Shown: piece by piece, positions 56,779-64,000 of the stretch
Layout of the letters: the number at the start of each line of letters is the position of its first letter
Numbering within the stretch: the first letter of the stretch is position 1
Source of the DNA: Nocardia suismassiliense
GTDB lineage: Bacteria; Actinomycetota; Actinomycetes; Mycobacteriales; Mycobacteriaceae
Direction: 5' to 3'
Length of the DNA stretch: 64,000 nucleotides
Assembly: GCF_900269665.1 (NCBI RefSeq)
Contig: NZ_LT985361.1
Location: forward strand, 2,738,701 to 2,802,700
The notes under the pieces: generated by a model
Database searches by the model: none
What the model saw: the letters and a program-made list of their open reading frames with translations, nothing else
Told to the model about the DNA's origin: nothing
Program-made: the position numbers and the translations under genes

Positions 56779-57572
56779 TGGCCGGTCCACTGCTGCCGGG
56801 GGCCGTGCACCAGACGCTGTTTCAGCTCGCGCACCTGTCGGCGGCTGACCGGCAGCTCCACCGCGCCGGCATTGCCGTCGGCGCGCAGGCACACCACCGT
56901 CCCGGTGCCGACCGTGCGCAGGCCGGTCACCAGCCGCAGTGCGACCAGGTAAGACCGGTGCACGCGCAAGAAACCCGCATCCTGCCACCGGGACTCCAAC
57001 GCGGACAACGGAATCCGCACCAGGTGCGAACCGGCGCTGGTGTGCAGGCGCGCGTAGTCGCCGTCCGCCTCCACCCAGCTGACGCTCGACCGGGGCACCA
57101 GCGTGGTCACGCCACCGAGCTCGACGGGGATGACCTCGCTCGGATCGGCCCTCGGTTCGTCGGCGACCGGTGCCGGGGTGCCGCGGGTGGCCGCGATCCG
57201 GCGCACCGCCTCGGCGAGCCGTTCCTCGCGCAACGGTTTGAGCAGGTAGTCGACGGCACCGAGATCGAAGGCGGCCACCGCCCGGTCGTCGTGCGCGGTC
57301 ACGAAAACGACCGCGGGCGGGTTCGCGAACTCCGACAGGATGCCGGCCAGCTCCATACCGTCCAGACCGGGCATGTTGATATCCAGGAACACCGCGTCGA
57401 CCGCGTGTGCGCGCAACATCCGCAGCGCCGTGGTCGCGTCGGCCGCGTGGTGGATCTCGCCGACCCCGGGCTGAGCGCGCAACAGATACACCAGCTCGTC
57501 CAGAGCAGGCTTCTCGTCGTCGACGGCCAGCACACGCAAGGTACCGGCCCCTTTATCAGTGGTCCGGGTCAC
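56775..57572 (-). CDS. LytTR family response regulator
   Basis: This two-component response regulator is 265 residues. I chose GTG 57572, with GGAG five bases upstream; GTG 57605 is the alternative. The receiver domain (about 11-125) has the acidic pair D18-D19, phospho-acceptor D64 in FLDINMPG, T92 and K112. After a Pro-rich linker, a LytTR DNA-binding domain spans about 150-250 (VSWVEADGDYARLHT, FLRVHRSYLVAL). It likely binds the repeat at 54490-54519. The kinase gene lies upstream, separated by 331 bp. Confidence 0.93.
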   Translation of the reverse strand: MTRTTDKGAGTLRVLAVDDEKPALDELVYLLRAQPGVGEIHHAADATTALRMLRAHAVDAVFLDINMPGLDGMELAGILSEFANPPAVVFVTAHDDRAVAAFDLGAVDYLLKPLREERLAEAVRRIAATRGTPAPVADEPRADPSEVIPVELGGVTTLVPRSSVSWVEADGDYARLHTSAGSHLVRIPLSALESRWQDAGFLRVHRSYLVALRLVTGLRTVGTGTVVCLRADGNAGAVELPVSRRQVRELKQRLVHGPRQQWTGQ

Positions 57573-57903
57573 AACCGCTCCATCGTAAGCAATCGGTTCC
57601 CGCACCTCGCCCGAGTCCCCGCCTCACCTCGCGTACGTGCGATCGAGTGGCACACCACGGTGCGAGCTTCTCGCTGTTTGCCGCAATCATGTGCCACTCA
57701 CGACTCCAGGTCACTGCCATGGCGTGCGGCTCGCGACGCCAGCTCGCTCGCAAGCGCCGTGCCACGCTGCGCCTTCGGTTCGCTCGCTGGCGATAGCTGG
57801 TGATTCCACCTCGGTGGCGGGTGCTGTGCCGTGCTGTGTTCCCGGTGCGCGTCTGCGCGTCGCCGGGGGACGTCGCGTGACGCTGTGTCGTCGGTGCCCC
57901 GGG
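57573..57903. other. Gene-free spacer between kinase and LytTR regulator
   Basis: No gene is supported here, though kinase and regulator are usually adjacent. It contains an inverted repeat GAGTGGCACA (57645-57654) / TGTGCCACTC (57690-57699). It also contains a block at 57739-57790 which, read on the - strand, encodes SERTEGAAWHGACER-like residues and begins AGCGAGCGAA, recalling the MSER elements. It may be a degraded repeat inserted between the two genes. Confidence 0.5.
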
Positions 57904-59103
57904 TCATGCTTGGATGCCCGCTCGGAATTTGGGGACCCGGAGGGACACCTTCGTCCCCGCGCCGGGGGCGGTTTCGACGATGAGGCCGTAGTCGTTGCCG
58001 AAGGCGGCGCGCAGGCGATCGTCCACGTTGGACAGGCCGACGTGCGCCGACTCGCCGGAACCCGCTGGACCGCTACCGGTTTCGATGGCGTCGAGGGCAC
58101 CGGAGCGCAGCAGCTCCGGATCCATGCCTACACCGTCGTCTTCGACGCTGATCAGGCAGTCGGTACCCGCGTCGGTGGCGGTGATGCTCACGGTGCCGCC
58201 GCGGGTGCCGCCCGCGAGGCCGTGCCGGACCGCGTTCTCCACCAGGGGTTGCAGGGCAAGGAACGGCAGCACGACGCCGAGGACCTCCGGTGCGATCTGC
58301 AAGCGCACGTCGAGCGCGTCGCCGAAGCGGGCGCGCTCGAGGGCGAGGTAGCGCTCGATATTGCGCAGTTCGTCGGCGAGCACGGTGAATTCGCCTGCGG
58401 CGCGGAACGAGTAGCGGGTGAAGTCGGCGAATTCGAGGATCAGTTCGCGAGCTCGGTCCGGGTCGGTGCGCACGAACGAGGCGATGGTGTTGAGCGCGTT
58501 GTAGATGAAGTGCGGGCTGATCTGAGCCCGCAACGCGCGCACTTCGGCGCGATCCAGCCGGGCCCGGGAGGCGTCGAGTTCGGCCAATTCGAGCTGGCCG
58601 CAGGCGTACCGGGCCACCTCGGCGACCGCGCCGAGCCAACCAGGCCCGGGTTGACCGGTGGTGACCACGCCGATCGCCCCGGCCACCCCGGTGCTGTCGA
58701 TCAACAGCGGTTGCGCGATGAGCGTGCGGCCCGCGTGCTCGCCACTGCCGGGACCGGCGACCAGCACCGGACGTTCCCCGGCGACGGCGCGCTTGGCCGC
58801 GTCGGTGAAGTGCTCGGCGAGTTCGGCATGCGGGCCGTCCCAGGCGAGCAGCGTGCCGTCCGGGTCGGCCACGCCGAGCGCCTCGGCACCGGTGAGCAGC
58901 CGCAGGTGCGGCGCGGACTCCTGCGCCGACTGTTCGGTGAGCCCGCGCCGCAACGGAATCGCCGCGAGGGAGGCGGTGTGCAGCGCGGAATGCACCGCGC
59001 GCTCGGCGGGGGTGGTCACCACCCGGCGAGTTCGGGGCCAGATCACCAGCGCACCGGCGATCAGTGCCGCCGAGACGACGAGGGCGACGACGGTGGTCGT
59101 CAT
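57904..59103 (-). CDS. LytS-like sensor histidine kinase with GAF-type input
   Basis: This 399-residue kinase of the LytS/YehU (HPK8) type starts at the ATG at 59103. Only one N-terminal membrane helix (about 4-22) is present, unlike the multi-helix sensors of classical LytS. A GAF-like region (about 60-160) precedes the phospho-acceptor H198 in ISPHFIYNALNTIASF. The ATPase domain has the N-box PLVEN290AVRHG and VEDDGVGMDPE. It is paired with the LytTR regulator and two symporters, suggesting sensing of a carboxylate or intracellular metabolite. Confidence 0.9.
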   Translation of the reverse strand: MTTTVVALVVSAALIAGALVIWPRTRRVVTTPAERAVHSALHTASLAAIPLRRGLTEQSAQESAPHLRLLTGAEALGVADPDGTLLAWDGPHAELAEHFTDAAKRAVAGERPVLVAGPGSGEHAGRTLIAQPLLIDSTGVAGAIGVVTTGQPGPGWLGAVAEVARYACGQLELAELDASRARLDRAEVRALRAQISPHFIYNALNTIASFVRTDPDRARELILEFADFTRYSFRAAGEFTVLADELRNIERYLALERARFGDALDVRLQIAPEVLGVVLPFLALQPLVENAVRHGLAGGTRGGTVSITATDAGTDCLISVEDDGVGMDPELLRSGALDAIETGSGPAGSGESAHVGLSNVDDRLRAAFGNDYGLIVETAPGAGTKVSLRVPKFRAGIQA

Positions 59104-59186
59104 CGTGGCCCCGGAAACCGGCACACCGGCAGCGCGTTCATCCGGTGATTATGGCGTCCGGCGGCAAGTGCCGGTCGGAGGTCGGC

Positions 59187-59636
59187 TCAACCCTCGTAGC
59201 GGTCGACCCAAAACTCGGCCGTGCCGGGCTCCGGAATGTGCGCCGCGCCGACTGTCAGCGTGGCGGTGAACTTGCCGATGCCCGGGCGGAACAACGCGGA
59301 ACGCCCGCTGTTGCTCCAATATCCGGGGCCCTGCGCGGTCACGGTGAACGTGCCGGTCTCACCGGTGTCCACGTTGCGCCAGTTCAGCGTGAGCGGCAGG
59401 CTGCAGCCGCCGACGCCGTACATGCTGGTCGCCACGGTGAATCCCGCGTGCTCCGGGTAGGCGTTGCTGACGACCGAGGAGCTCACCTGCGCGACGCACA
59501 GCCCCTGCGTCAGCGAGTAGACACTCTCGAACGGGTCGACGATTTGGGCTGCGGCCGGGGCTGCGGTGGCGACCAGGCCGGCTGCCGCGGCGGCGGGAAC
59601 AGCGGGAATGGCGAACAGTGCTTTGAGCGACTTCAT
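59187..59636 (-). CDS. Small secreted protein, unknown function
   Basis: A 149-residue exported protein starts at the ATG at 59636, with GAGG five bases upstream. The signal peptide ([20 protein letters not shown]) ends near APAAAQ. The mature domain is beta-rich, with two cysteines (GLCVAQV and GGCSLPL) that could form a disulfide, and ends EFWVDRYEG. The fold looks immunoglobulin-like, but I cannot assign a family. It is divergent from dnaE. Confidence 0.72.
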   Translation of the reverse strand: MKSLKALFAIPAVPAAAAAGLVATAAPAAAQIVDPFESVYSLTQGLCVAQVSSSVVSNAYPEHAGFTVATSMYGVGGCSLPLTLNWRNVDTGETGTFTVTAQGPGYWSNSGRSALFRPGIGKFTATLTVGAAHIPEPGTAEFWVDRYEG

Positions 59637-59992
59637 CAGTACCTCGATGGGTTGGCACACTCGTATCTGTTGAATGTGCTGTGGCTGTGCCCGCTTTCGA
59701 GGGTGGTAACCGCTGTAGGTTGCCATCGATTCTGGGGGCAGCCGGGTTGCGTTCGAGCGCACTCGACTCCGATTGGATCGGGCCGAATTTCGCGTGTGCG
59801 GGAAACGCCGACCCGGCCCTACTAGCGGAATTCGGACGCAAGTACCGTAGGTCGGCGAGACGCGCCGGTGATCTTTGCCACCGACACGCCGAACACCAAC
59901 GATGGCGCCGCGCGCCTGTCCGAACCAGTCGGTGGGGACCCCTAGAATCGGTCCAGCCAACCCCCGTCGAGACCTTGGGAGGAAGGACCGTC
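59637..59992. other. Divergent promoter region between secreted protein and dnaE
   Basis: This interval has no supported gene. It contains an inverted repeat TCGAG-CGCA-CTCGA (59753-59766). A TAGAAT hexamer at 59943-59948, 44 nt before the dnaE start, is a plausible -10. The dnaE ribosome-binding site AGGAAGG lies just before the TTG start. Confidence 0.5.
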
Positions 59993-62900
59993 TTGGCCGC
60001 CTCGTCCGGATCGTTCGTTCACCTGCACAACCACACCGAGTACTCCATGCTCGATGGTGCGGCCAAAATTTCACCCCTGTTCGCGGAGGCGAAACGGCTG
60101 GGAATGAACGCGGTCGGGATGACCGACCACGGCAATATGTACGGCGCCTCCGAGTTCTACAACTCGGCGAAGAAGGCCGACATCAAGCCGATCATCGGGA
60201 TCGAGGCCTACATCGCGCCCGCCTCCCGGTTCGACACCAAACGCGTGCTGTGGGGCGATCCGAGCCAGAAGGGCGACGACGTCTCCGGTTCCGGCGCCTA
60301 CACGCACATGACCATGGTCGCCGAGAACGCGACGGGGCTGCGCAACCTGTTCAAGCTGTCGTCGCTGGCGTCGCTGGAGGGTCAGCTCGGCAAGTGGGCG
60401 CGCATGGACGAGGAGATCATCGCCCAGTACGCCGAGGGCATCATCGCGACCACCGGCTGCCCCTCGGGTGAGGTGCAGACCAGGTTGCGCCTCGGCCACG
60501 ATCGCGAAGCCCTGGAGGCGGCGGCGAAGTGGCAGGAGATCTTCGGGAAGGAGAACTTCTTCCTGGAGATCATGGACCACGGGCTGTCCATCGAGCGCCG
60601 GGTCCGCGAGGGCCTGCTGGAGATCGGCAAGAAGCTCGGCATCCCGCCGATCGCGACCAACGACTGCCACTACGTCACCAAGGACCAGTCGACCAATCAC
60701 GAAGCGCTGCTGTGTATTCAGACCGGCAAGACGCTCAGTGACCCGACTCGTTTCAAGTTCGACGGTGACGGCTACTACCTGAAGTCCGCCGAGGAGATGC
60801 GCGAGCTGTGGGACTCGGAGGTGCCCGGCGCCTGCGACAACACCGTGGCCATCGGCGAGCGGGTGCAGTCCTACGACGACGTCTGGGAGTTCCGCGACCG
60901 GATGCCGGTATTCCCGGTGCCCCAGGGCGAGGACCAGAATTCGTTCCTGCGCAAGGAAGTCGAGCGTGGACTCGCGCGCCGGTTCCCCGACGGGGTGCCC
61001 GACGAGTACTTCACCCGCGCCTACTTCGAGCTCGACGTCATCAAGCAGAAGGGCTTCCCGGCCTACTTCCTCGTCGTCGGTGACCTCGTCTCGCACGCGA
61101 AAGAGGTGGGCATCCGGGTCGGTCCGGGCCGTGGTTCGGCGGCCGGTTCGCTGGTCGCCTATGCGCTGGGCATCACCAATATCGACCCGATCCCGCACGG
61201 CCTGCTGTTCGAGCGGTTCCTGAACCCGGAGCGTCCGTCCGCGCCCGATATCGATATCGACTTCGACGATCGCCGCCGCGGTGAAATGGTCCGCTACGCC
61301 ACCGAGAAGTGGGGCAGCGACCGGGTCGCCCAGGTGATCACCTTCGGCACCATCAAGACCAAAGCGGCGATCAAGGACTCGGCCCGAGTGCTGTTCGGTC
61401 AGCCCGGTTTCGCCATCGCCGACCAGATCTCGAAGGCGCTGCCGCCGCCGATCATGGCCAAGGACATCTCGGTGTCCGGCATCATGGATCCCGACCACGA
61501 GCGGTACAAGGAAGCCGCCGAGGTCCGCGAACTCATCGGCAGCAACCCCGATGTCGCGAAGATCTACGAGACGGCCCGCGGACTGGAAGGCCTGATCCGC
61601 AACGCGGGTGTGCACGCCTGCGCGGTGATCATGTCCTCGGAGCCGCTCACCGACACCATCCCGGTGTGGAAGCGGGCCCAGGACGGCGCCATCATCACCG
61701 GCTGGGACTACCCGTCGTGTGAGGCCATCGGCCTGCTGAAGATGGACTTCCTCGGCCTGCGCAACCTCACCGTCATCGGTGACGCGATGGAGAACATCAA
61801 GGCCAACCGCGGCATCGACCTCGACCTGGACACCCTGCCGCTGGACGACCCGGCCACCTACGAATTGCTGTCCCGCGGTGACACCCTCGGTGTGTTCCAG
61901 CTCGACGGTGGTCCCATGCGCGACCTGCTGCGCCGCATGCAGCCGACCGGCTTCAACGACATCGTCGCGGTGCTCGCGCTGTACCGCCCCGGCCCGATGG
62001 GCATGAACGCGCACAACGACTACGCCGACCGCAAGAACGGCCGTCAGCCGATCTCGCCGATCCACCCCGAACTCGAGGAACCGCTCAAGGACATCCTCTC
62101 GGAGACCTACGGTCTGATCGTTTACCAAGAGCAGATCATGTTCATCGCGCAGAAGGTCGCCGGCTACTCGATGGGTAAGGCCGACGCGCTGCGTAAGGCC
62201 ATGGGTAAGAAGAAGCTCGAGGTGCTGGAGGCCGAGTACAAGGGCTTCCACGCGGGCATGACCGCCAACGGCTTCTCCGAGGCCGCGGTGAAAGCGCTGT
62301 GGGACACCATCCTTCCGTTCGCCGGGTACGCGTTCAACAAGTCGCATGCCGCGGGCTACGGTCTCGTCTCGTTCTGGACCGCCTACCTCAAGGCCAACTA
62401 TCCCGGCGAATACATGGCCGGACTGCTCACCTCCGTCGGTGACGACAAGGACAAGGCCGCGGTCTACCTGTCGGACTGCCGTCGCCTCGGCATCACGGTG
62501 CTGCCGCCGGACGTGAACGAGTCCGAGTTGAACTTCGCCTCGGTGGGCAAGGACATCCGGTTCGGGCTGGGCGCGGTGCGCAACGTCGGCGCCAACGTGG
62601 TGTCCTCGATCATCGCCGCGCGCAAGGAGAAGTCGAAGTTCACCGACTTCTCCGACTATCTGAACAAGATCGACGCGGTGGCCTGCACCAAGAAGGTCAC
62701 CGAATCCCTCATCAAGGCAGGCGGATTCGACTCGCTCGGGCATCCGCGCAAGGGGCTGCTGCTGATCCACTCCGACGCCATCGACGCGGTGATGTCCACC
62801 AAGAAGGCGGAGGCGATCGGGCAGTTCGATCTGTTCGGCGGGGTCGACGCCGACGAGTCGGTGTCGTCGGTGTTCAACGTGAAGGTTCCCGACGACGAGT

Positions 62901-63541
62901 GGGAGTCCAAGCACAAGCTGGCGCTGGAGCGCGAGATGCTCGGCCTGTACGTGTCCGGGCATCCGCTCAACGGGGTCGAGCATGTCCTTGCGGCGCAATC
63001 GGATACGCAGATCCCGGCGATCCTCGAAGGTGACATCAAGGACGGCACCCAGGTGACCGTCGGCGGCATCCTCGCCTCGGTGAACCGGCGGATCAACAAG
63101 AACGGCCTGGCCTGGGCCTCGGCGCAGTTGGAAGACCTGGCCGGTGGCATCGAGGTGCTGTTCTTCCCGCAGGCGTACTCCGTGTACGGCATGGATGTGG
63201 TCGAGGACGCGGTGGTGCTGGTCAAGGCGCGGGTGTCGGTGCGCGACGACCGGATCTCGTTGATCGCCAACGATCTTGCCGTGCCGGACCTGTCCTCGAT
63301 CGGTGTCGCCAAGCCGCTCGCGGTGGTGATGTCCACTCGGATGTGTACGCCGGACAAGATCAGCGAATTCAAGAAGATTCTGTCGCGGCATCCCGGTACT
63401 GCCGATGTGCATGTTCGGCATGTGGGGTCGCGGGAGAAGACGACGTTGTTGAAACTCGATGACAGCTTGCGGGTTACGCCGTCGTCGGCGCTGATGGGTG
63501 ATTTGAAGGCGTTGCTCGGGCCCGGATGTTTGGCCGTGTGA
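59993..63541 (+). CDS. dnaE1: DNA polymerase III alpha subunit DnaE1
   Basis: This is the replicative DNA polymerase catalytic subunit. I chose TTG 59993 because GGGAGGAAGGA precedes it and the protein then begins [20 protein letters not shown]; the product is 1182 residues, like mycobacterial DnaE1. It has an N-terminal PHP exonuclease domain ([23 protein letters not shown]), the palm with [12 protein letters not shown], the [19 protein letters not shown] fingers, a beta-clamp motif region (GQFDLFGG) and a C-terminal OB domain ([18 protein letters not shown]). The intact PHP motifs suggest proofreading by the PHP domain, as known in mycobacteria. Confidence 0.96.
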   Translation: MAASSGSFVHLHNHTEYSMLDGAAKISPLFAEAKRLGMNAVGMTDHGNMYGASEFYNSAKKADIKPIIGIEAYIAPASRFDTKRVLWGDPSQKGDDVSGSGAYTHMTMVAENATGLRNLFKLSSLASLEGQLGKWARMDEEIIAQYAEGIIATTGCPSGEVQTRLRLGHDREALEAAAKWQEIFGKENFFLEIMDHGLSIERRVREGLLEIGKKLGIPPIATNDCHYVTKDQSTNHEALLCIQTGKTLSDPTRFKFDGDGYYLKSAEEMRELWDSEVPGACDNTVAIGERVQSYDDVWEFRDRMPVFPVPQGEDQNSFLRKEVERGLARRFPDGVPDEYFTRAYFELDVIKQKGFPAYFLVVGDLVSHAKEVGIRVGPGRGSAAGSLVAYALGITNIDPIPHGLLFERFLNPERPSAPDIDIDFDDRRRGEMVRYATEKWGSDRVAQVITFGTIKTKAAIKDSARVLFGQPGFAIADQISKALPPPIMAKDISVSGIMDPDHERYKEAAEVRELIGSNPDVAKIYETARGLEGLIRNAGVHACAVIMSSEPLTDTIPVWKRAQDGAIITGWDYPSCEAIGLLKMDFLGLRNLTVIGDAMENIKANRGIDLDLDTLPLDDPATYELLSRGDTLGVFQLDGGPMRDLLRRMQPTGFNDIVAVLALYRPGPMGMNAHNDYADRKNGRQPISPIHPELEEPLKDILSETYGLIVYQEQIMFIAQKVAGYSMGKADALRKAMGKKKLEVLEAEYKGFHAGMTANGFSEAAVKALWDTILPFAGYAFNKSHAAGYGLVSFWTAYLKANYPGEYMAGLLTSVGDDKDKAAVYLSDCRRLGITVLPPDVNESELNFASVGKDIRFGLGAVRNVGANVVSSIIAARKEKSKFTDFSDYLNKIDAVACTKKVTESLIKAGGFDSLGHPRKGLLLIHSDAIDAVMSTKKAEAIGQFDLFGGVDADESVSSVFNVKVPDDEWESKHKLALEREMLGLYVSGHPLNGVEHVLAAQSDTQIPAILEGDIKDGTQVTVGGILASVNRRINKNGLAWASAQLEDLAGGIEVLFFPQAYSVYGMDVVEDAVVLVKARVSVRDDRISLIANDLAVPDLSSIGVAKPLAVVMSTRMCTPDKISEFKKILSRHPGTADVHVRHVGSREKTTLLKLDDSLRVTPSSALMGDLKALLGPGCLAV

Positions 63542-63547
63542 GGTAGC

Positions 63548-63628
63548 GGAAGCGACAGGATTCGAACCTGTATGGGCAATGCCCAGCCAGTTACAGTGCT
63601 GGCCCCATTTCCGATCAGGCACGCTTCC
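63548..63628 (-). tRNA. Class II tRNA gene, best fit tRNA-Tyr (GTA)
   Basis: On the - strand the acceptor arm GGAAGCG pairs with CGCTTCC, the T-arm is ACAGG-TTCGAAT-CCTGT, and a long variable arm TGGGC-ATT-GCCCA is present. The loop contains CTGTAA, giving anticodon GTA with U33. The anticodon arm is irregular: it folds either as GCCAG/CTGGC with an 8-nt loop or as CAGCA/TGCTG with a bulged G. The encoded discriminator base is G, unusual for Tyr. It could be an odd tRNA or an error near a poor contig end. It is 6 nt after dnaE, in opposite orientation. Confidence 0.65.
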
Positions 63629-63713
63629 GGGTCCAGTATGGGAGTCGGCGGGGGATCGGGTGGGTGGTTCGGGGAACCTATCGCTGGGTTTGCCTGAGCG
63701 CGGAGCTGCACCA

Positions 63714-63768
63714 TTTCTCGGGACTTGCACTCACTGTGGGGGCCGCAGTGGGTGTGGATCCCGAGAAA
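63714..63768. other. Long inverted repeat near the contig end
   Basis: TTTCTCGGGA (63714-63723) pairs perfectly with TCCCGAGAAA (63759-63768), and inner bases (CACTG with CAGTG) extend the hairpin. It is probably a terminator for a - strand gene now missing beyond the contig end, or for dnaE. Confidence 0.55.
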
Positions 63769-63826
63769 GGGTGCGGCGGTTGGGGGTAGTGCACTAGTTT
63801 GGGGTGGGGGGTGGGGGGTGGGGTGG

Positions 63827-64000
63827 CTCTTTTACACATCTCCGAGCCCCCCCGACCCTACTAGATCTCGTATGTCGGCCTCTTCTTTAAAAAAAAAAAA
63901 ACATCCCTTTTCTTCCACTGTCTTTACTACCCTCCTTAAAATTGCACTCCACCCTCTTCCTCTTATACTATTCTCATAGCTCACGATCACTATGTTACTT
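63827..64000. other. Non-genomic tail: Nextera adapter, index, poly-A and noise
   Basis: TACACATCTCCGAGCCC (63833-63849) matches the Nextera read-through adapter. A CCCGAC-like end follows, then eight bases (63857-63864) in the index position, then ATCTCGTATG (63865-63874) of the P7 sequence, a degraded CCGTCTTCTGCTT equivalent, and a 13-A run. The last ~100 bases are A/T-rich with no genome-like codon bias. The G-rich stretch at about 63786-63826 is probably also unreliable. Confidence 0.9.

Noticed and set aside
60071..63730. 1219-codon - strand frame opposite dnaE1
   Set aside because: His/Arg/Asp/Gly-rich antisense shadow of a highly conserved gene.
63781..63826. G-quadruplex-like G-rich tract
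   Set aside because: Runs of G occur directly before adapter sequence, so low-quality base calls are more likely than a real quadruplex.
63902..64000. A/T-rich foreign island at the 3' end
   Set aside because: It follows adapter plus poly-A and is sequencing noise, not horizontally acquired DNA.

Overview
The window is about 63.8 kb of high-GC actinobacterial chromosome followed by roughly 0.2 kb of non-genomic sequence. Gene content points to a mycolic-acid actinobacterium (Mycobacteriales, most likely Nocardia or a close relative). The supporting genes are Wag31/DivIVA, SepF, a long FtsL with a Pro/Ala-rich tail, an Emb-type arabinosyltransferase, an MTB12-like lipoprotein, a DinX-type polymerase and DnaE1. 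GTG and TTG starts and GTGA/ATGA stop-start overlaps are frequent. No rRNA, CRISPR array, insertion sequence or prophage was seen.

Layout. (1) 84-21906: the division and cell wall (dcw) cluster on the + strand: a DUF3040 protein, mraZ, rsmH, ftsL, pbpB, murE, murF, mraY, murD, ftsW, murG, murC, ftsQ, ftsZ, pgeF, yggS, sepF, yggT, wag31 and a small membrane protein. MraZ boxes lie over the promoter, and ftsZ has its own promoter-like motif. (2) 21943-25316: ileS behind a translational T-box riboswitch. (3) 25412-30759: a SnoaL-like/TetR divergent pair, a secreted NlpC/P60 hydrolase downstream of a perfect CRP-type site, galU, a DinX-type polymerase and an MTB12-like lipoprotein. (4) 30911-43663: an emb arabinosyltransferase, rarD, a CtpE-like P-type ATPase, a PhzF protein, a conserved membrane-anchored protein, rluD, lspA, two coupled lipoproteins, a VOC protein and a Tat-exported Rieske protein. 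(5) 44030-50283: a large SARP/AfsR-type regulator divergent from a hydrolase/FMN-reductase pair, an orphan antitoxin and a secreted PHB-depolymerase-type esterase. (6) 50396-59103: a monocarboxylate module on the - strand (acs, actP and a DUF485 partner; then a second Na+/solute symporter with a small membrane partner, a LytTR response regulator and a LytS-like kinase). (7) 59187-63628: a small secreted protein, dnaE1 and a Tyr-type tRNA gene.

How genes work together. Block 1 takes UDP-MurNAc to lipid II (MurC-F, MraY, MurG) and supplies the divisome and polar growth machinery. In block 6 a two-component system sits beside two symporters and acetyl-CoA synthetase. A 9-12-9 direct repeat upstream of the DUF485-actP-acs operon matches the LytTR consensus, which suggests that the adjacent regulator controls acetate or pyruvate uptake.

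Most notable structure outside ordinary genes: (a) a repeated coding element, 'MSER...PSxSE', that places tiny translationally coupled ORFs directly in front of mraY and, as a tandem pair, sepF; (b) two distant palindromes with conserved cores and co-varying arms (27307-27382, 56322-56391); (c) the LytTR and SARP direct repeats; (d) a degraded Nextera adapter, 8-nt index and poly-A at the extreme 3' end, showing that the last ~200 bases are sequencing artefact.
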